64,000 bases of DNA from Symbiodinium natans (lineage: Eukaryota > Sar > Dinophyceae > Suessiales > Symbiodiniaceae), in the NCBI GenBank assembly GCA_905221605.1, contig CAJNDS010002262.1, positions 186,001-250,000 on the forward strand. Direction: 5' to 3'. Under the pieces are notes generated by a model. It searched no databases. It was not told the origin of the DNA and saw nothing but the letters and a program-made list of their open reading frames with translations. The stretch's first letter is position 1; the number at the start of each line of letters is the position of its first letter. A program made the position numbers and the translations under genes. Below, in pieces: positions 33,123 to 45,009 of this stretch.

Positions 33123-33307
33123 TTGGGATGCTTCCCCCGTTATGCTACTTGGAGGTTCATGGCTACTTACTAACCAATTGTAGCTGTGCTTATGACTGTA
33201 CTTATAAGCCCCACAAGTGCCCTAATACTGTATGGTTATAAGTACAGTTATAACTGGTTAGTAAGTACCCTGCCTATTGAGGACTGTTAGAATAAGGGGG
33301 GAGGATC
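33123..33307. mobile_element. Family I element interrupted by a family II element
   Basis: Starts TTGGGATGCTTCCCCC and ends CTATTGAGGACTGTTAGAAT-AAGGGGGGAGGATC, as family I does. At 33147-33270 a family II-like element (CTTGGAGGTTCATGG ... GTTAGTAAGTACC) sits inside it. This nesting shows that family II inserts as a unit and is younger than this family I copy. Confidence 0.65.
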
Positions 33308-33309
33308 AA

Positions 33310-33930
33310 AGAGTATTGAAGTGGCATGTAGCTAATTAGCCAATGCCAATGGAGAAAGGGATTGCGAGGTCGCTGCCCCAAGCGGACCTTCCGATGCTGA
33401 AGCGATACAATGTCCTCCCCACCCTGGGACCCCGAATGGAGGGTGGGCATCGGCCTCAGAAGGGGACTTGTTACAGCAACCCAGTCGGGTATCCGAGCTT
33501 GTCCTCGTCCTTTCTGTGGGTTTATGATGCAGTTTACACCCAAACAACCCAAGCCCCTTAGTCCGCCGAGGCCGTAGGTGTCTGGGTAGCACAAACCAGA
33601 CAACACCCCTTTATTTGGCACTTTTTTGACTGGAATGGGTACAGGCGTGCGGGAGCACACGACGCAGCAGGACTAGGGGGGCATTGCATTTGGGCCTGAA
33701 CAGCCGCGCTCCCGCCCCCTTCTCACCCCGCCACCCCCACGCACCGCCCCACACCCCCCTCCTTAGTATGATTTAAGGGTATATTCCTTATAAGGAATAT
33801 AATCGGGTTTGCGGCTCTCTGGGCAAGGCATTCATGGGCAGAGGCACGCTCGAAGAGGCGGCCGAAGGAGCGCAGGTGCTGCACCGCAGCCACAGCTCCG
33901 TCTCCTGAAGGTCTCCAGGAACTCCAATAC
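33310..33930. other. No resolved gene
   Basis: Open frames of 60-130 codons occur on both strands (33274-33660), but none shows a coherent family or splice pattern. A degenerate family IV piece lies near 33766-33825. Confidence 0.35.
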
Positions 33931-33935
33931 CCCTT

Positions 33936-34058
33936 CAGTAAGGAAGGTTCCTTAAAACAGAATAGGGTTCCTTTCTGTGGTTTACGGGAATATTCTTTGG
34001 TCAAAGACTATAGGGTTCCTCGTATGATTTAATGGAAGATTCCTGAGTGTTGAGGAGT
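33936..34058. mobile_element. Introner-like element, family IV
   Basis: Contains TAAGGAAGGTTCCTTAAAAC and ATAGGGTTCC/GGAATATTC words arranged as an imperfect inverted repeat, like 15808-15900. Confidence 0.4.
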
Positions 34059-34429
34059 ACTGGGGCACTTCCCGCCAGGGGCGGCGTCTGAGAAGTCGGC
34101 CTCTGGCACCCGCCGCAATCAGCTGCTGGCACCTTATGCGGTGGATCTGGGCGGTGGCAGGCTACTGTGGGGCAGAAGTCTGCAACATGATTTTGTGTGT
34201 TACATTCTACTATACTACTACAGCTATAAAAAGCATGTTGCATTATAGAATACTACATGTTATAGTCAAAGACATCCTGTATGCGAAAAGATTCCAGAGC
34301 CCAGGCCCCGCCAAGCCCTGCGCACCACCACGTGGCCGTTTTCTGCCGCCAAGCGCAAGGCCGTTCGCTCGGAGAGCTGCGCCTGAACCAACTCGTGCAT
34401 TTAGAAACATCAAAAGGCTTTTTAAATGG

Positions 34430-34525
34430 AATACATTATTTATAGATATATAGATAGATAATAGATAGATATATTATACCATACTATACTCTATTCAATT
34501 ATGCTATTGTATATATATATATATA
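34430..34525. repeat. AT-rich (ATAG/TA)n repeat
   Basis: TAGATAGATA units and a TA run. Simple sequence. Confidence 0.85.
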
Positions 34526-34639
34526 TTCTTCACAGCCTTGGCACTTCGAACCTTCGAAACATCTGGAAACCACAGCCGACCAGCCTCGGCAGCGCCCACG
34601 CGCAAAGCACGGGACTCTGGATCAGCTCGCCTCAGAAAC

Positions 34640-34706
34640 GGTTTAGGGTTTAGGGTTTTTAGGGGGTTTAGGAGTTTACGGTTTAGAGAGGTTCAGGGTT
34701 TAGGGT
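34640..34706 (+). repeat. TTTAGGG telomere-like array (degenerate)
   Basis: Units of TTTAGGG with insertions (TTTTTAGGGGG, TTTAGGAG). Confidence 0.7.
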
Positions 34707-35039
34707 TGACAGGCTTATAGGACTTCCGAGGAGCTGCTAGGAGATGGTTCTTTCAGAGTTCCACAACTTAGTATAAGTTCGGCCGCTGTAGGACTGAGAC
34801 CATGACATTTCGGGGAGTCCTCATGTTGCTTCTTGATCCCCATGATGCAGGCGTGTTTCCTGTGACTTTGTACCCGGCTTGCTCCCAGAATCAGCTGCAC
34901 CCCACACAGCCGGAAAGCACGGACTGACTTCAACAAGCCCGGCTGCGGAAGATGTGAACGCTAACCGATGAGACCAGCACTTGAAGAACGTCTTCATGCA
35001 AACACCCACTTCAACCATCAATAAGTAGCGCCATGCAAG

Positions 35040-36130
35040 AAAGCTGCCGACATAGCCTAAACCCTAAATCCAAATCCTAACCTCTTCAACACTAGACCCC
35101 TAAACCCTATAGACACAGCCTTTACTTTGCAAGCCTATGCGTCGAAAATCATTTGGCTGGGTATCGAACATGTGAAGGAGCTGCCGCACACACTCCTGCC
35201 AATCAGCATAATCGTGATTGAGCAGCGCTTAGGGTGTAGGGTTTAGGCTGTGCTTAGGGTTCAGGGTTTAGGGATAGTCATGGTCATGGCGACAACAATC
35301 GTCAGAAAAAGGAACGGGCAACCAGTTGACAAAATAACAGCAAAAATACTCATTCCTAGTTGCTGCTGTCGTTAAGAAATGCTAACGCACAATCATGCTA
35401 ACCTGTTGGGTCTACCATGGCTTAACACACGAACCCTCAACAACCATCAACCATCTTTAAAGTCTCTAATGCTGCACAAGGCTCCCCGAACACGGGGACA
35501 CCCACAGATTCCATCTGAAAATGGCCAACTATCAGCGTCTGAAAACTGAGTGTGCTGCTTCATCAAAGAAAAGGTGTGAAAGTACGGGTTTGTTCCCCCC
35601 CATGATTCCTGCCCAAGTACTGACTAGGTTAGAGGCGCCCCATGGTTTAGAATTTTGGGATTCCGGGCCTTAGGGGATTTAGGGCTTCAAAGAGTGCCTC
35701 CAAGAGGGAACTGCAAGACCCAGCAGACCCATGCACGGAATGCAAAGAGCCTTCAACCCTAAACCACTACACCACGAAGCTGACAGAATGCCACCCCGCA
35801 AGTGGTCACCATTTAAGGGCATGATGAATTTGAAAAAAGAAACCATAAACTTGGAGAACTGTCCAAAAGGTTGCCACAGAGCGCCTACAGCACTTTAGGG
35901 TTTATAGGCGTCATAGGGTTTAAACGGTTTAGAGGTTCTATAGGAGTTTTACAGCGTTTAGCATTTCCAGGGTTTGTGGCTCAAGCACCCTGATATCTCT
36001 TAACTCTTATGTCTTGGGCCCTACCCCAGAAGGGGAGGGGGTGCTCTCCTAAACCCTTACTATGAAGCCCTGAGCCCGGAGCATAGAATTATACCCTCCA
36101 GGCCCTCAACCCTAAATCTATAAGCTCGAT
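35040..36130. other. No gene seen
   Basis: No frame of useful length on either strand. Scattered CCCTAAA/TTTAGGG words occur near 35060-35115, 35228-35272 and 35895-35960. It may hold very short exons that cannot be told from background. Confidence 0.45.
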
Positions 36131-36135
36131 ATCAA

Positions 36136-36240
36136 ACCCACTCCCCCTCGAACCTTAATAAAAAAACAATGTTTTTTATATCCTCTTGGGTTTTATATAA
36201 ACAAAAATAGAAATAATTCCAAGGGGGATATAGTAAACCC
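36136..36240. mobile_element. Introner-like element, family VI
   Basis: Core AATAAAAAAACAATG / ATATCCTCTTGGGTTTTATA and end GGGGGATATAGTAAACCC, matching 3731-3832 and 63126-63235. Confidence 0.6.
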
Positions 36241-36473
36241 AAGAACCTCCCGCGGCCATCCGAAAATGCCTGAAAACCCTGCAAACAAATCATGAACAAC
36301 ACCTGAATAACCCTAGACACCCTTACCAATCCCACAAAAAACCCGAAACCGCTTGAACAAATACTCTCCAAAACCCTGAAGAACCCCAAAAGAAAAAACT
36401 GACGAAGCCCTACTAGACTTTCAAAGGCTCTTGACGCCCAAGCCCCGGCCCCACAAACAAAAGAAACAAAACT

Positions 36474-36540
36474 TAAACCCTAAACCCTAAACCCTAAACC
36501 CCAAACCCCAAACCCTAAACCCCGAACCCTGAACCCTAAC
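36474..36540 (-). repeat. CCCTAAA telomere-like array
   Basis: About nine units, some CCCCAAA or CCCGAAC. With 36655-36750 it brackets a probable exon (about 36543-36616; minus strand reads LGPALAHCAGRGLEERG). Confidence 0.85.
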
Positions 36541-36654
36541 GACAAAGCACGGAGTTCCCCTCTCCTCGAGACCACGGCCCGCGCAATGCGCCAAGGCAGG
36601 GCCCAAAGTCTCGGGTTCAGATTCGGGGGGGCCTAAAGGGCTTTTAGGGATTTT

Positions 36655-36750
36655 AGGGGGGTTTAGGGTTTAGGGTTTAGGGTTTGGGGTTTGGGGTTTA
36701 GGGTTTAGGGTTTAGGGTGTAGGGTTTAGGGTTTAGGGTTTAGGGTTCGG
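36655..36750 (+). repeat. TTTAGGG telomere-like array
   Basis: About thirteen units, including TTTGGGG variants. A family II half-element follows directly at 36757. Confidence 0.9.
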
Positions 36751-37129
36751 GGGCCTACTTGGAGGCTCATGGGTAGTTATAAGTAGGGTTCTAAGTGGTG
36801 CTTTGGGGTCTATAGGGCTTTTGGGGCTTTAGGGACTTTTTTCATCGGGGCTTTAAGGGGTTTTGGGTGCTTTTTGGAGATTTGGGGCTTTGGGGCTTTT
36901 AGGGTGACGCAAGGCGCCCTCAGGACTAGGTAGGGCTTTGGAGTTTCAGGGGGGGATTGAGGGGGCTCGCAAGGAAGGGTTTCAGGGTGTTGCGCATCAA
37001 CTTTGTTTGGGGGATTAGGGCTTAGGGCTTCGTTCTCCCAAGAGCCTGAGAATTGGCGGGTTGAGCTACGCACTTGTGCCCTATACGATAGGCACTCTTA
37101 GACTCTACAAAGCATACTAATCAATATTT

Positions 37130-38090
37130 TTTAGCCCTCGGGCCCTACCTCTACGGTCCTCCAAGCAGTGAGTTCCCTACATGGCCATGTGTCTAGGAAA
37201 CTGGCATGTAGGTCAGGCTTTGATGCAATCTGGACACGCCGCGGTCTCTGAAAGTTATGTGGACATACGGCAATGTGGTCTGCTGCCCCCCCTTCCCTGT
37301 AAAGCTGCCAAATTGGAGGAGCTGCAGTCTGATGTCGTGAAAAGTGGGGTGCGCGTGGTGTGGATAGATGTGTGTGTGTGTGGATGTGTGTGTAGCTGCT
37401 CTTCAATGTCCTTTTCTCGACTGCCGCCCGTGCGGACTGGAAACTCTGAGGTCCACCGCTTGGACCGACGTGCACACCCCTTGGCTTGGGCCGGCCCGCT
37501 TGCCCTGAGGCGGCACGCAGGAAAAATTGTCCCACACAGTCCTAACTCCAGATTACGAGCCTGGCACGTGCTGCGAAAATGCACATGTAGCAGCATGTCT
37601 TTCGAATTTCTTTTGTCAGGTCTAACCATACTTCGTCTTGCACGGGGCCTCAACTGGTACATTGGGAGTTTGTGGGGTGAAGGCCTTTGATGGCCTTCAG
37701 CAAGTACTTGAAAGAGCATCACACGCATACAAGCATATACAAGTAACAGACGACTTGCAAACACACGATCTGAGCATGCTTGGGGTAGCTGAGCACACCT
37801 GTCGGTAATCTGCGCAGCCAGCGATAAACATCCTAGATGCATGAAGTGCATACGTGCACAAGATTACTAAGTTGAACAACCCTCTCGATAAGGCCAGGCG
37901 CTTGGGTCGCAGGCGGCGCTGCCGCTAAGGCACGTATCCGGGCCTCGTCTTGCACGCAGTCTTCGCTGTGGTGCTTTGCCGTCCACCAAGTTGAGGTTCA
38001 GTGATCGTTTTTGTATTGCTGACGTTTTCCTGCCTATGCCACAAGGCTGCCACAACGTTCCCATGGGTGGGCCCACATCGATTTTCAAGG
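37130..38090. other. Overlapping open frames, no gene assigned
   Basis: Frames of 100-200 codons are open on both strands between 37180 and 37880. They cross a TGTGTG repeat (37367-37392) and show no family signature. One strand may carry an exon of an unknown protein. Confidence 0.3.
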
Positions 38091-38317
38091 ATTAGCACCA
38101 TAGCGACCGACGGGAGCCTGACAGCACTTTAGAGTGTGGCCCCTATCATCGAAGACAAGATGGGATCTAGAATAGTTGTGTCGGATGCTCACATCCCCCA
38201 GGGTTCGTTTAAGGGTCCCTTACAATGCAGTACACTATTCCCTGAACCCTGTAGACCCAAAACTCTACCGTAGACCCACAAACCCTGAGCAATGCAAAGA
38301 TGCAAAGCCCAAAGGCC

Positions 38318-38365
38318 GCTAAACCCTAAACCCTAAACCCTAAACCCTAAACCCTAAACCCTAAG
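38318..38365 (-). repeat. CCCTAAA telomere-like array
   Basis: About seven perfect units on the donor side of the exon at 38388-38438. Confidence 0.9.
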
Positions 38366-38387
38366 CCCCCCAGGCCTGGCAGCGCGC

Positions 38388-38438
38388 CTGGCCCGCCAGC
38401 ATCAACTCGAGGAGGAGGTCCCTGGCAGCCGTCAGCTC
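38388..38438 (-). CDS. 51-nt exon of an unidentified protein
   Basis: Reads ELTAARDLLLELMLAGQ, exactly 17 codons, between a CCCCAG acceptor and a GC donor (CAG followed by GCGCGC). It is enclosed by inverted telomere-like arrays. The amphipathic Leu-rich helix is clearly protein-like; the parent gene is unknown. Confidence 0.55.
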
Positions 38439-38523
38439 CTGGGGTTTAGGGTTTATAGGGTTTAGGGTTTAGGGTATAGGGTATAGGGTTTAGGGTTTAG
38501 GGTTTAGGGTTTAGGGTTTAGGG
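38437..38523 (+). repeat. TTTAGGG telomere-like array
   Basis: About twelve units, with TATAGGG variants. It directly abuts the acceptor of the exon at 38388-38438. Confidence 0.9.
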
Positions 38524-38525
38524 CC

Positions 38526-38650
38526 AACTTTGCGGTTCATTTGGGTAGTTATAAGTTGGGCCACAAGTATGGTCACCATACTCATCACCCTATTCAGGGT
38601 ACTTTATCACCCTACACAGAACTCTTTTAACTACCCATGATCCTCCAAGT
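38526..38650. mobile_element. Introner-like element, family II
   Basis: Ends AACTTTGCGGTTCATTTGGG and ACTACCCATGATCCTCCAAG. It follows the array at 38437-38523 without a gap. Confidence 0.65.
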
Positions 38651-38917
38651 AAGTAAGGCCAGGGCTGGGGGCTTAAGGTGGAGGTGGAAAATGAAGCCCT
38701 CAATTTCGCAACCTGCGCTACTCTTCGGTAGTTTATCGGGACTGAGCCACAATTGGCTCGGGCGACAGGAAGCACTTTCCGGGCCTTACAGTTTATTGGA
38801 AATATTGCCTGGAAATCTACTTGTAGCTCCTGTTGTAGCATGATGTTTTGGTCAGTATCATGTAGCAAAAGATAAATTCGGTACCCGCCCCCCCCCCCCC
38901 ACAAGGGACTACAATTA

Positions 38918-39092
38918 ACTAACCCTAAACCCTAAACCCTAAACCCTAAACCCTAAAAAGGTCCAGGTTGGTATAAGCAGTGCGGGCGTAGCGAGCTTCT
39001 AGTTTCCGAGCCGGTTCATGCAGCGACAAGATCACAAGAACCGATCCTTGAAACGACACACCCTAAACCCTAAACCCTAAACCCTAAACCCC
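38918..39092 (-). repeat. Two CCCTAAA telomere-like arrays
   Basis: Arrays at about 38918-38958 and 39059-39092. The second lies about 10 nt beyond the GC donor of the exon at 39101-39319, so the frame read past the donor soon meets TAG. Confidence 0.85.
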
Positions 39093-39100
39093 CACAAAGC

Positions 39101-39817
39101 CTGCTTCTCTCTTGGGCTCCTCGGCTCGAAGAGGAGGCTGCGCGGCGGAAGTGGATCGGGCAGACTGGAGGCTTCCGGTTGCTCTGCCCTCGGATGCTGC
39201 CTTTGCCGGGGCTGATGTGGAAGTTCCACCAGCTCCCGGGCGACTGCCAGATTTCGGTCTCTTGCCTGGCACAAGGCTTCATGCAGTGTGACATGGCAGT
39301 CCCGGATAGCGCTACGGCGCTGTTCAGTACACGCCTAGCACACGTTAGCTTTGTTTTACGGCATCTGCTGCTGCAAACTCTTGCGCATCTGCTCGAGCTT
39401 GCAAGCTTGATCCCAGCTTCATAAACCAAGCTTACAGCCCCAAGGACGACCTCACCCTGCCGCACCTTTCCGTCGGGCTCGGCAAGCTGGCGGTCGCTTT
39501 CTCGGTTTCCCCTCAGGGTCCATGCTGACAGGGTCCTGTCGAACATACAAATCTGTGCGCGAATTGATGTAAGCTGTTTGCTTTTCATGCCTCCATCTGT
39601 CAGGTGAGCCTGCCTGCTCTCAATGAACAAATGTCAATGAACATTTGTCAACTCATTGACACTGCTTAGACCTGCTTGCGCTGCCCACATCAGACAGAGA
39701 CCCGTCCTCCTGAACACCTGCCGGTGTCTGCACAACAGCCGATGCGGGGGAGGAAGTTCCAAGCTCGGATGCCTGCACAGCATCATGGGATCCTGGGATT
39801 CTTTCTGCACCTTCTGT
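39101..39817 (-). CDS. Four-exon unidentified protein with coiled-coil-like C-terminus
   Basis: Exons: 39672-39817, 39466-39596, 39360-39430 and 39101-39319; all three junctions match in phase (2, 1, 0). Donors are GT, GT and GT, and the last exon is followed by a GC donor. The joined protein has an acidic/Ser-rich start (GSHDAVQASELGTSSPAS), a basic patch (GKPRKRPPACRARRK), an Ala/Gln-rich helix (LQARADAQEFAAADA) and RDCHVTLHEALCQARDRNLA before a Pro-rich stretch. Neither the first nor the last exon is fixed. No family was recognised. Confidence 0.6.
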
Positions 39818-40099
39818 CTCCAAATGTGAAGAAAACAGCATCAGAAATGTCCAACATTGCAATGCCCGGAGAGCTTGCTGGCCCTTGGTAGGAAATGAAG
39901 GAACAGAACAAGGTACCTTTTATCACCTATATCCCCTTTATAAACCCTTCAGGGCGTTGCTTTTTTATGGGGTACCTCCTTCCCACATTCCCTACTACGA
40001 ACCCGAAAGATCGCCTGTCCGCGTCGCCGCAGCGCCCGCACCTGCACAGCGAAGCGCGCCACGAGGCAGAAGCGCCAACACCCCCCAAAGCCTTGGAAT

Positions 40100-40440
40100 T
40101 CCGGAGCCCTAAGCCCTAAACCCAGGTCTAAAGAACCCCGAAACGCCCTCTGACAGCCCTAAAGCCGCCCAAGCCCTAAACTCTAAACCCTAAATCCTAA
40201 ACCCTAAGCCTTATAAACCCTAAATGTTAAACCCTAAGCCCTAAACCCCTAGACCCGAAGGCTCCCTTCTCCGCCACCTTCAGCTTCTTGGCCGGCGCAG
40301 CTGCTTGAGCTCCTCTCGGAATCGTGGCTTCGCCACAGTCCGAAGGGGCACTTCGAAGGCCCCCACGGTTTAGGGTTTAGGGGTTTAGGGTTTAGGGCTT
40401 GCAGGGCTTGTGAGTTATAGGGGTTTAGGGTTTACAAGGC
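40100..40440 (-). CDS. Probable short exon between telomere-like arrays
   Basis: CCCTAAA-type words (40105-40255) and TTTAGGG words (40370-40440) enclose a 115-bp island. On the minus strand it reads IPRGAQAAAPAKKLKVAEKG or, in another frame, PRFREELKQLRRP. Exon status is likely; frame and boundaries are not settled. Confidence 0.35.
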
Positions 40441-40822
40441 TATTGGCTTAGGAGGGGCAAAGTGTTTTAGGAACTGACTGTCTCAAAACTAAGCAACACC
40501 TGCCAACGTGACATGTGCCAAGCTGCCATTTGCAGTGGGCGATGCCGACGGCTTCTTCCGGCCTAGGGAGTACAAGTCCGCCTCAAAGAAGTATATATAT
40601 GTACAACCAGGGTTTTATCGTCAAGCAATACAAACACTTCCAAAATTGGCTAATTTGGGTTTAGAATGTGGGTTTCTGGGCCTAGGTGGCTTGGGGCAGG
40701 AATTGCCCTGGCTTTCTAAGTGAAGGATCATGGCGGGCCAATGTCGTTGCAATGGAAGCGAAGGTAACATCTGTTCCTTGGGCGGCCTCGACTGGCTGCG
40801 TCCAACTTGCTACCGATCTATT

Positions 40823-40930
40823 AATTGCTTAAGAACCCCCAACAAAAAAACAACAAATATTCTTCCTTACAAGGGTGATATAGGGATGACTATGTTTTTA
40901 ATCCTTTTGGGGTTCTTGAGCAAGTAGTAA
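40823..40930. mobile_element. Introner-like element, family V
   Basis: Ends TTGCTTAAGAACCCCC and GGGGTTCTTGAGCAAGTAG, nearly perfect inverted repeats. Confidence 0.75.
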
Positions 40931-42037
40931 CGATAACATTATCACCAGCCTTCCCATTGGCTGTCATTGTCTCTGTGTACGTTACCTTCATTGCTTCTTG
41001 GCTAATGTTGACTTCACATTAGGAATTCCCGCCGCAATTATAAAATCCAGCTGCCAGAACACAATAATGTAGCCCGCCACAATTATAAAATCCAGCCCGG
41101 AATATTCTTCTGAAAGTGATCCCCCAGAAGCTCGCAGTAGAGGCTCACTTAGCCCACTGTGGTGGCACCGGGACAGCTAGACCTACCAGGATTTAGGCGG
41201 ATATTATTGAGGAGGCCCTGGCCGGAGAGATTGATCAATGAAGGGGGGGGGGGGATTTATTAATGCGAAGTCAACATTATGGGTGATTATGTTATGACTG
41301 GAGCCGGTAGAAAAAGACGTGAGTGTCCCTAAAAATGCCTGAGCGCCAGGCGCTTCAGCTTCACCATTTTCATGTGGAGCAAAGCGCATATAGCAAACCC
41401 ATGAGAGCAGGGTCGGTCCACCAGCAGCAAGAAGCAAGCTTAACAATCGTCGGGGGGTAGGGGCTCAGACCGAAGTTAACACAGGTTCAACTCATATGTG
41501 TCGCTGATCATCACTGATCTTGTGGGTCTGTTCAACTCTCGGAGTGCTTGTGCGGTGTCATCGCCGGCTCGTGCGAAACTACCTGGGATGCTGCACTGCA
41601 CCCGTCTTGGCGTCCCAGAGCTGCACGGCTGCGGGCAAAGCGCAGTCTTTAACAGGTACGTGCCCTGCTACGTGGACGGAAGATTTCGGGGCCTCACTCC
41701 ACCCCCAAACCCGTGTGGCCACTAATTACTAGGGTCTAGACTTGCCGACAGCAAGGAAGCGAGAGAGAAATGGCATCTCAGCACCAGCGGCGACAGCAAC
41801 AACACCACACCACAAACTTTGAACAGGCAACCCTCCCCCCGCCGACTCAAAGTGCAGGCCTCGGCCAGCAGGCACCGGGGTCGGAGTTGGATACCCGCCA
41901 CGTAGGGGCGGGGCTGTGCAGCATGACGAGGGATCGGAGAGAGAGGAAAGAGGACGGTGAGAATCGCGAGAGGAGATCGACCACTTGGAAGCCCTTTTGA
42001 TTGAGCATGTAGGAGTATTTTGTTGGGTTATGTTAGT

Positions 42038-42098
42038 ACCTAAACCCTAAACCCTAAACCCTTAACCCTAAACCCTTAACCCTAAACCCTAAACCTAC
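42038..42098 (-). repeat. CCCTAAA telomere-like array
   Basis: About seven units with CCCTTAA variants; donor side of the exon at 42147-42198. Confidence 0.85.
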
Positions 42099-42146
42099 TT
42101 ACTTGCTTTCCTTGAGTTGTGCCTCATAAGAACGTCCCAAGCCCGC

Positions 42147-42198
42147 CTGGCGGCGGCTTCTCCTCGCTCTCAGAGGCGCTGGCAGTGGTGTGCCCGGC
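42147..42198 (-). CDS. 52-nt exon of an unidentified protein
   Basis: Reads AGHTTASASESEEKPPP between an AGAAG acceptor followed by GCC and a GC donor (CAG followed by GCGGGC). A Ser/Glu/Pro-rich linker-like peptide, bracketed by inverted telomere-like arrays. Confidence 0.5.
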
Positions 42199-42233
42199 CT
42201 TCTTACCCCGAAACAACAAGATGGCCCTCCCAA

Positions 42234-42464
42234 ATTAGGGTTTAGGGTTTAGGGTTTAGGGCTTCGGGTTTAGGGTTGTGGGTTCAGGGACGGCTCTCTC
42301 GTGTTTTAAGATGATGTCTGGGTCAGCGATGTTTTTGATGTTGGGACTCGGGAGAGCAACAGGAAACAAAAACAAAAACATACTCGCAACCGAAATCATA
42401 AGCTCTACAAACAGTGGGTTTAGGGTTTAGGGTCTGGGGTTTAGGGTTTAGGGTCTAGGGTTAA
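42234..42464 (+). repeat. Two TTTAGGG telomere-like arrays
   Basis: Arrays at 42234-42275 and 42417-42464, both in the opposite orientation to 42038-42098. Confidence 0.85.
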
Positions 42465-42604
42465 AGAGTTAAACTCCACGGCCAGCAACTAAGGGGCCTC
42501 TGTCGCCTGCTCCCGGTCCATAGCGATGGCCGTCTTCAATGCCTCAGAGCACTGCACAGAGCAGCGGGACACCCTAAAAACCCCGTAGTTAAGGAATATA
42601 GAGA

Positions 42605-42701
42605 TGGGGGTTTCCGAAAATAGGGGTACCTTCTTGGGGATAAGGGGGTCCTACTATTTGGGGGTCTATTGTAGGATTCCCTTATCATTCGGTAAACCCC
42701 A
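42605..42701. mobile_element. Introner-like element, family III
   Basis: Ends TGGGGGTTTCCGAAAATAGG and TATCATTCGGTAAACCCCAT. Degenerate family IV words lie on both sides (42570-42600 and 42710-42780). Confidence 0.7.
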
Positions 42702-43264
42702 TGTTAAACCGCCCATATGATGATTTGAGGTACATTCCTTATTGAAGGGGTATGGGGCTCTTTGGGCAGAATCCCTAAACTCTGCCAACACCCTACAGCC
42801 TCGAAACCCTGCAAGCCCCATACGCCCTGTAAACCCAGCAGACTCTTTTAACACGAACCCCAAAAGCCCTAAAACCCTCCAAACCCGGAATTCTACAAAC
42901 CCTGAACAAAACCCGATAGAAATCATTAAAAGCAATAAAAAAAAATCCTGTCGAAACCCGTATAAAAACCCTGTAAAATTCCCTATACCCCTGAAACATG
43001 TAGCCCTATAAACACCCTTTAAAGCCTAAAGTCCGAAAAACAAACCTATCTAACCCTGCAAGCACTATAAGAAGCTATATAAATCCCTCAAGAACCCTGC
43101 ATAAACCCTTTTCAACGCAAGAGATCTGGACTGCCACACGCTCTCGCGGCCTCGAACCAGGTCAAAGCCTCGGTCGCCGATGCGCACCTGAGCCATGTGG
43201 CTGGTTGCTTTAAGGGGGAAGCTAAACAGGGCTTCTAGGCCCTATAGGGTTCAGTGCTGATGCG

Positions 43265-43475
43265 TCATTTTTACATATAAATAAATAAATAAATACATAT
43301 ATATATATACATGTATATTTATATTTATTTCTCTATATATTTATATATTTATATTTATATTTATACTTGTATTTATATTCATTTATCTTTTTTGCTTATT
43401 TGTGTATTTATTTATTGTTTGTGTATTTATGGTCTCGGGCTGCCACCCCCCCCCCCCCCCCCCCCCCCCCACATC
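43265..43475. repeat. AT-rich repeat followed by poly-C
   Basis: TAAA/TA/TTTATAT units (43280-43430), then a run of about 25 C (43446-43470). Frames through it are repeat artefacts. Confidence 0.9.
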
Positions 43476-43887
43476 CTCCCTACCCCCACGCCCCGCCCTC
43501 CTGTGGTGTGGATGTGGTTGGAGGGTTAGGTTTAGGGGCCGACCATATATGAATATTAAAAAAAAACAATCGTTTCTGAGGCTTATGGGCCTGATAGGGT
43601 TTAGGGCTGACTTTTTTGAATACAAGTTCATAGGGTCTGTAGGCCTTATAGGGTTTACAGGGCTGGTAGGGTGTTGTCTTGCAGGGTTTATAGGGTTTTG
43701 TAGGGTCGATGTTGGGGGTCCTTCGGGGGTTTCATTAAGAGGGTGCTTGTTGGGCTTGCAGGGTCGGTGAAAGGGCTTCCAGGGGTCATGCTGTGGCGCT
43801 GGGCATTATAGGGTTTACACAAGGGCTGGCGGGGGCTCGTAGGGCTTGATCGGGTGTGGAGGCCCTATGGGGCCAGGAAACTACATA

Positions 43888-43968
43888 AGAACCCCAAACC
43901 CCAACCCCAAACCCCAAACCCCAAACCCCAAACCCTAAACCCTAAACCCTAAACCCTAAACCCTAAGC
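43888..43968 (-). repeat. CCCTAAA/CCCCAAA telomere-like array
   Basis: Six CCCCAAA units followed by six CCCTAAA units. It lies downstream (transcription sense) of the exon at 44074-44165. Confidence 0.9.
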
Positions 43969-44073
43969 GCAAGAGCCCGGCTTGCAGCACTTCAGCACAT
44001 GAACATGCCTGCGAGTTTCCGCTTGCCTCGACTAGACCGCGATGCGGCCTGGATCCTAAGACCTCCTTCTTAC

Positions 44074-44165
44074 CTAGCAGCTGAGTTTGCAGCATTAGCT
44101 CCATGGTTTTCGCCGGGCGGGTCATGACCATGAGCATGTGCTGCTCCTTCGACATGTTACGCCCA
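44074..44165 (-). CDS. 92-nt exon of an unidentified protein
   Basis: Reads GRNMSKEQHMLMVMTRPAKT and continues MELMLQTQLL, between a GCAG acceptor and a canonical GTAAGA donor. Met-rich helical peptide; upstream sequence (FVQLSLPHDF) may belong to the preceding exon. No family was recognised. Confidence 0.55.
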
Positions 44166-45009
44166 CTGCGAAAATCATGCGGCAATGAAAGCTGAACAAA
44201 CCTGCTTTTCGCATCAGATCTCGAGCAGAGGAGACATTTACAAATAAGCAATGTTGTAGCAAAAGCACTATCTCGAGGCAGAGCTACTCCCACAACTTGA
44301 ATCTGATGCCCCCTCGGGTCCTCGGCCTCCTTTGTGGCCTTCAGGAAGCTCGTCGTCCGTTGGAGGAAGGAGCCTTCTTTGCGGGGACCCTAAACCCTAC
44401 AAACCCTGCCTCAACCCCAGAAACCCCATAAACCTTACTGGCACAAGCCCTGAAGGGTGTACAAACCTTAACAACCCCACCAACCCTGTAAATACCCTGT
44501 AAACCTGGTAATACCCTGCAAACACCAGGTAAATGCCCTGTAAACCCTCTGAACGCATGCAAGCCTGGCAACCTCCAGGTCTGTTTTTGCACCTCTTCTG
44601 AGCGCCCAGCGCCTGCTACTTTTGCTGAACTCGGAGATGTTGTCTCCTTTGAGATCGGCCTCCAGCGATCGGCAGGATGCGAAACATGTATGACCACTGC
44701 GTCACTACCCATGCAGCACAACAGTGAGGGTGTGGGGTTTAGGATGGTTGTAGGGTTTGGGGGGCCGAAGCCCCGGATGAACTTGGAGCGACACCTCGGG
44801 CATCCGCACATCCACTATGTCGGCAAAGGGCGTCACAGCCGACACCTTCAAACAGACCGTAGAATCATATCCCTCAGGGCCCCATTATTGAAGGCCTTTT
44901 ACCTGTTTTGGGGCCCAAAAGCCTTCTTATTCGGGGTCTTGGGCCCTTAGGATGCCCTTAGGGTATGCGATCGCTCTCATGAACACACCCAAGTGTACCC
45001 TCTCACGCG

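Noticed and set aside
41560-41650. WD40-repeat exon (minus strand VQLWDAKTGAVQH)
   Set aside because: One blade-like strand between plausible splice sites is suggestive, but a single short stretch is not enough to call a WD40 gene.
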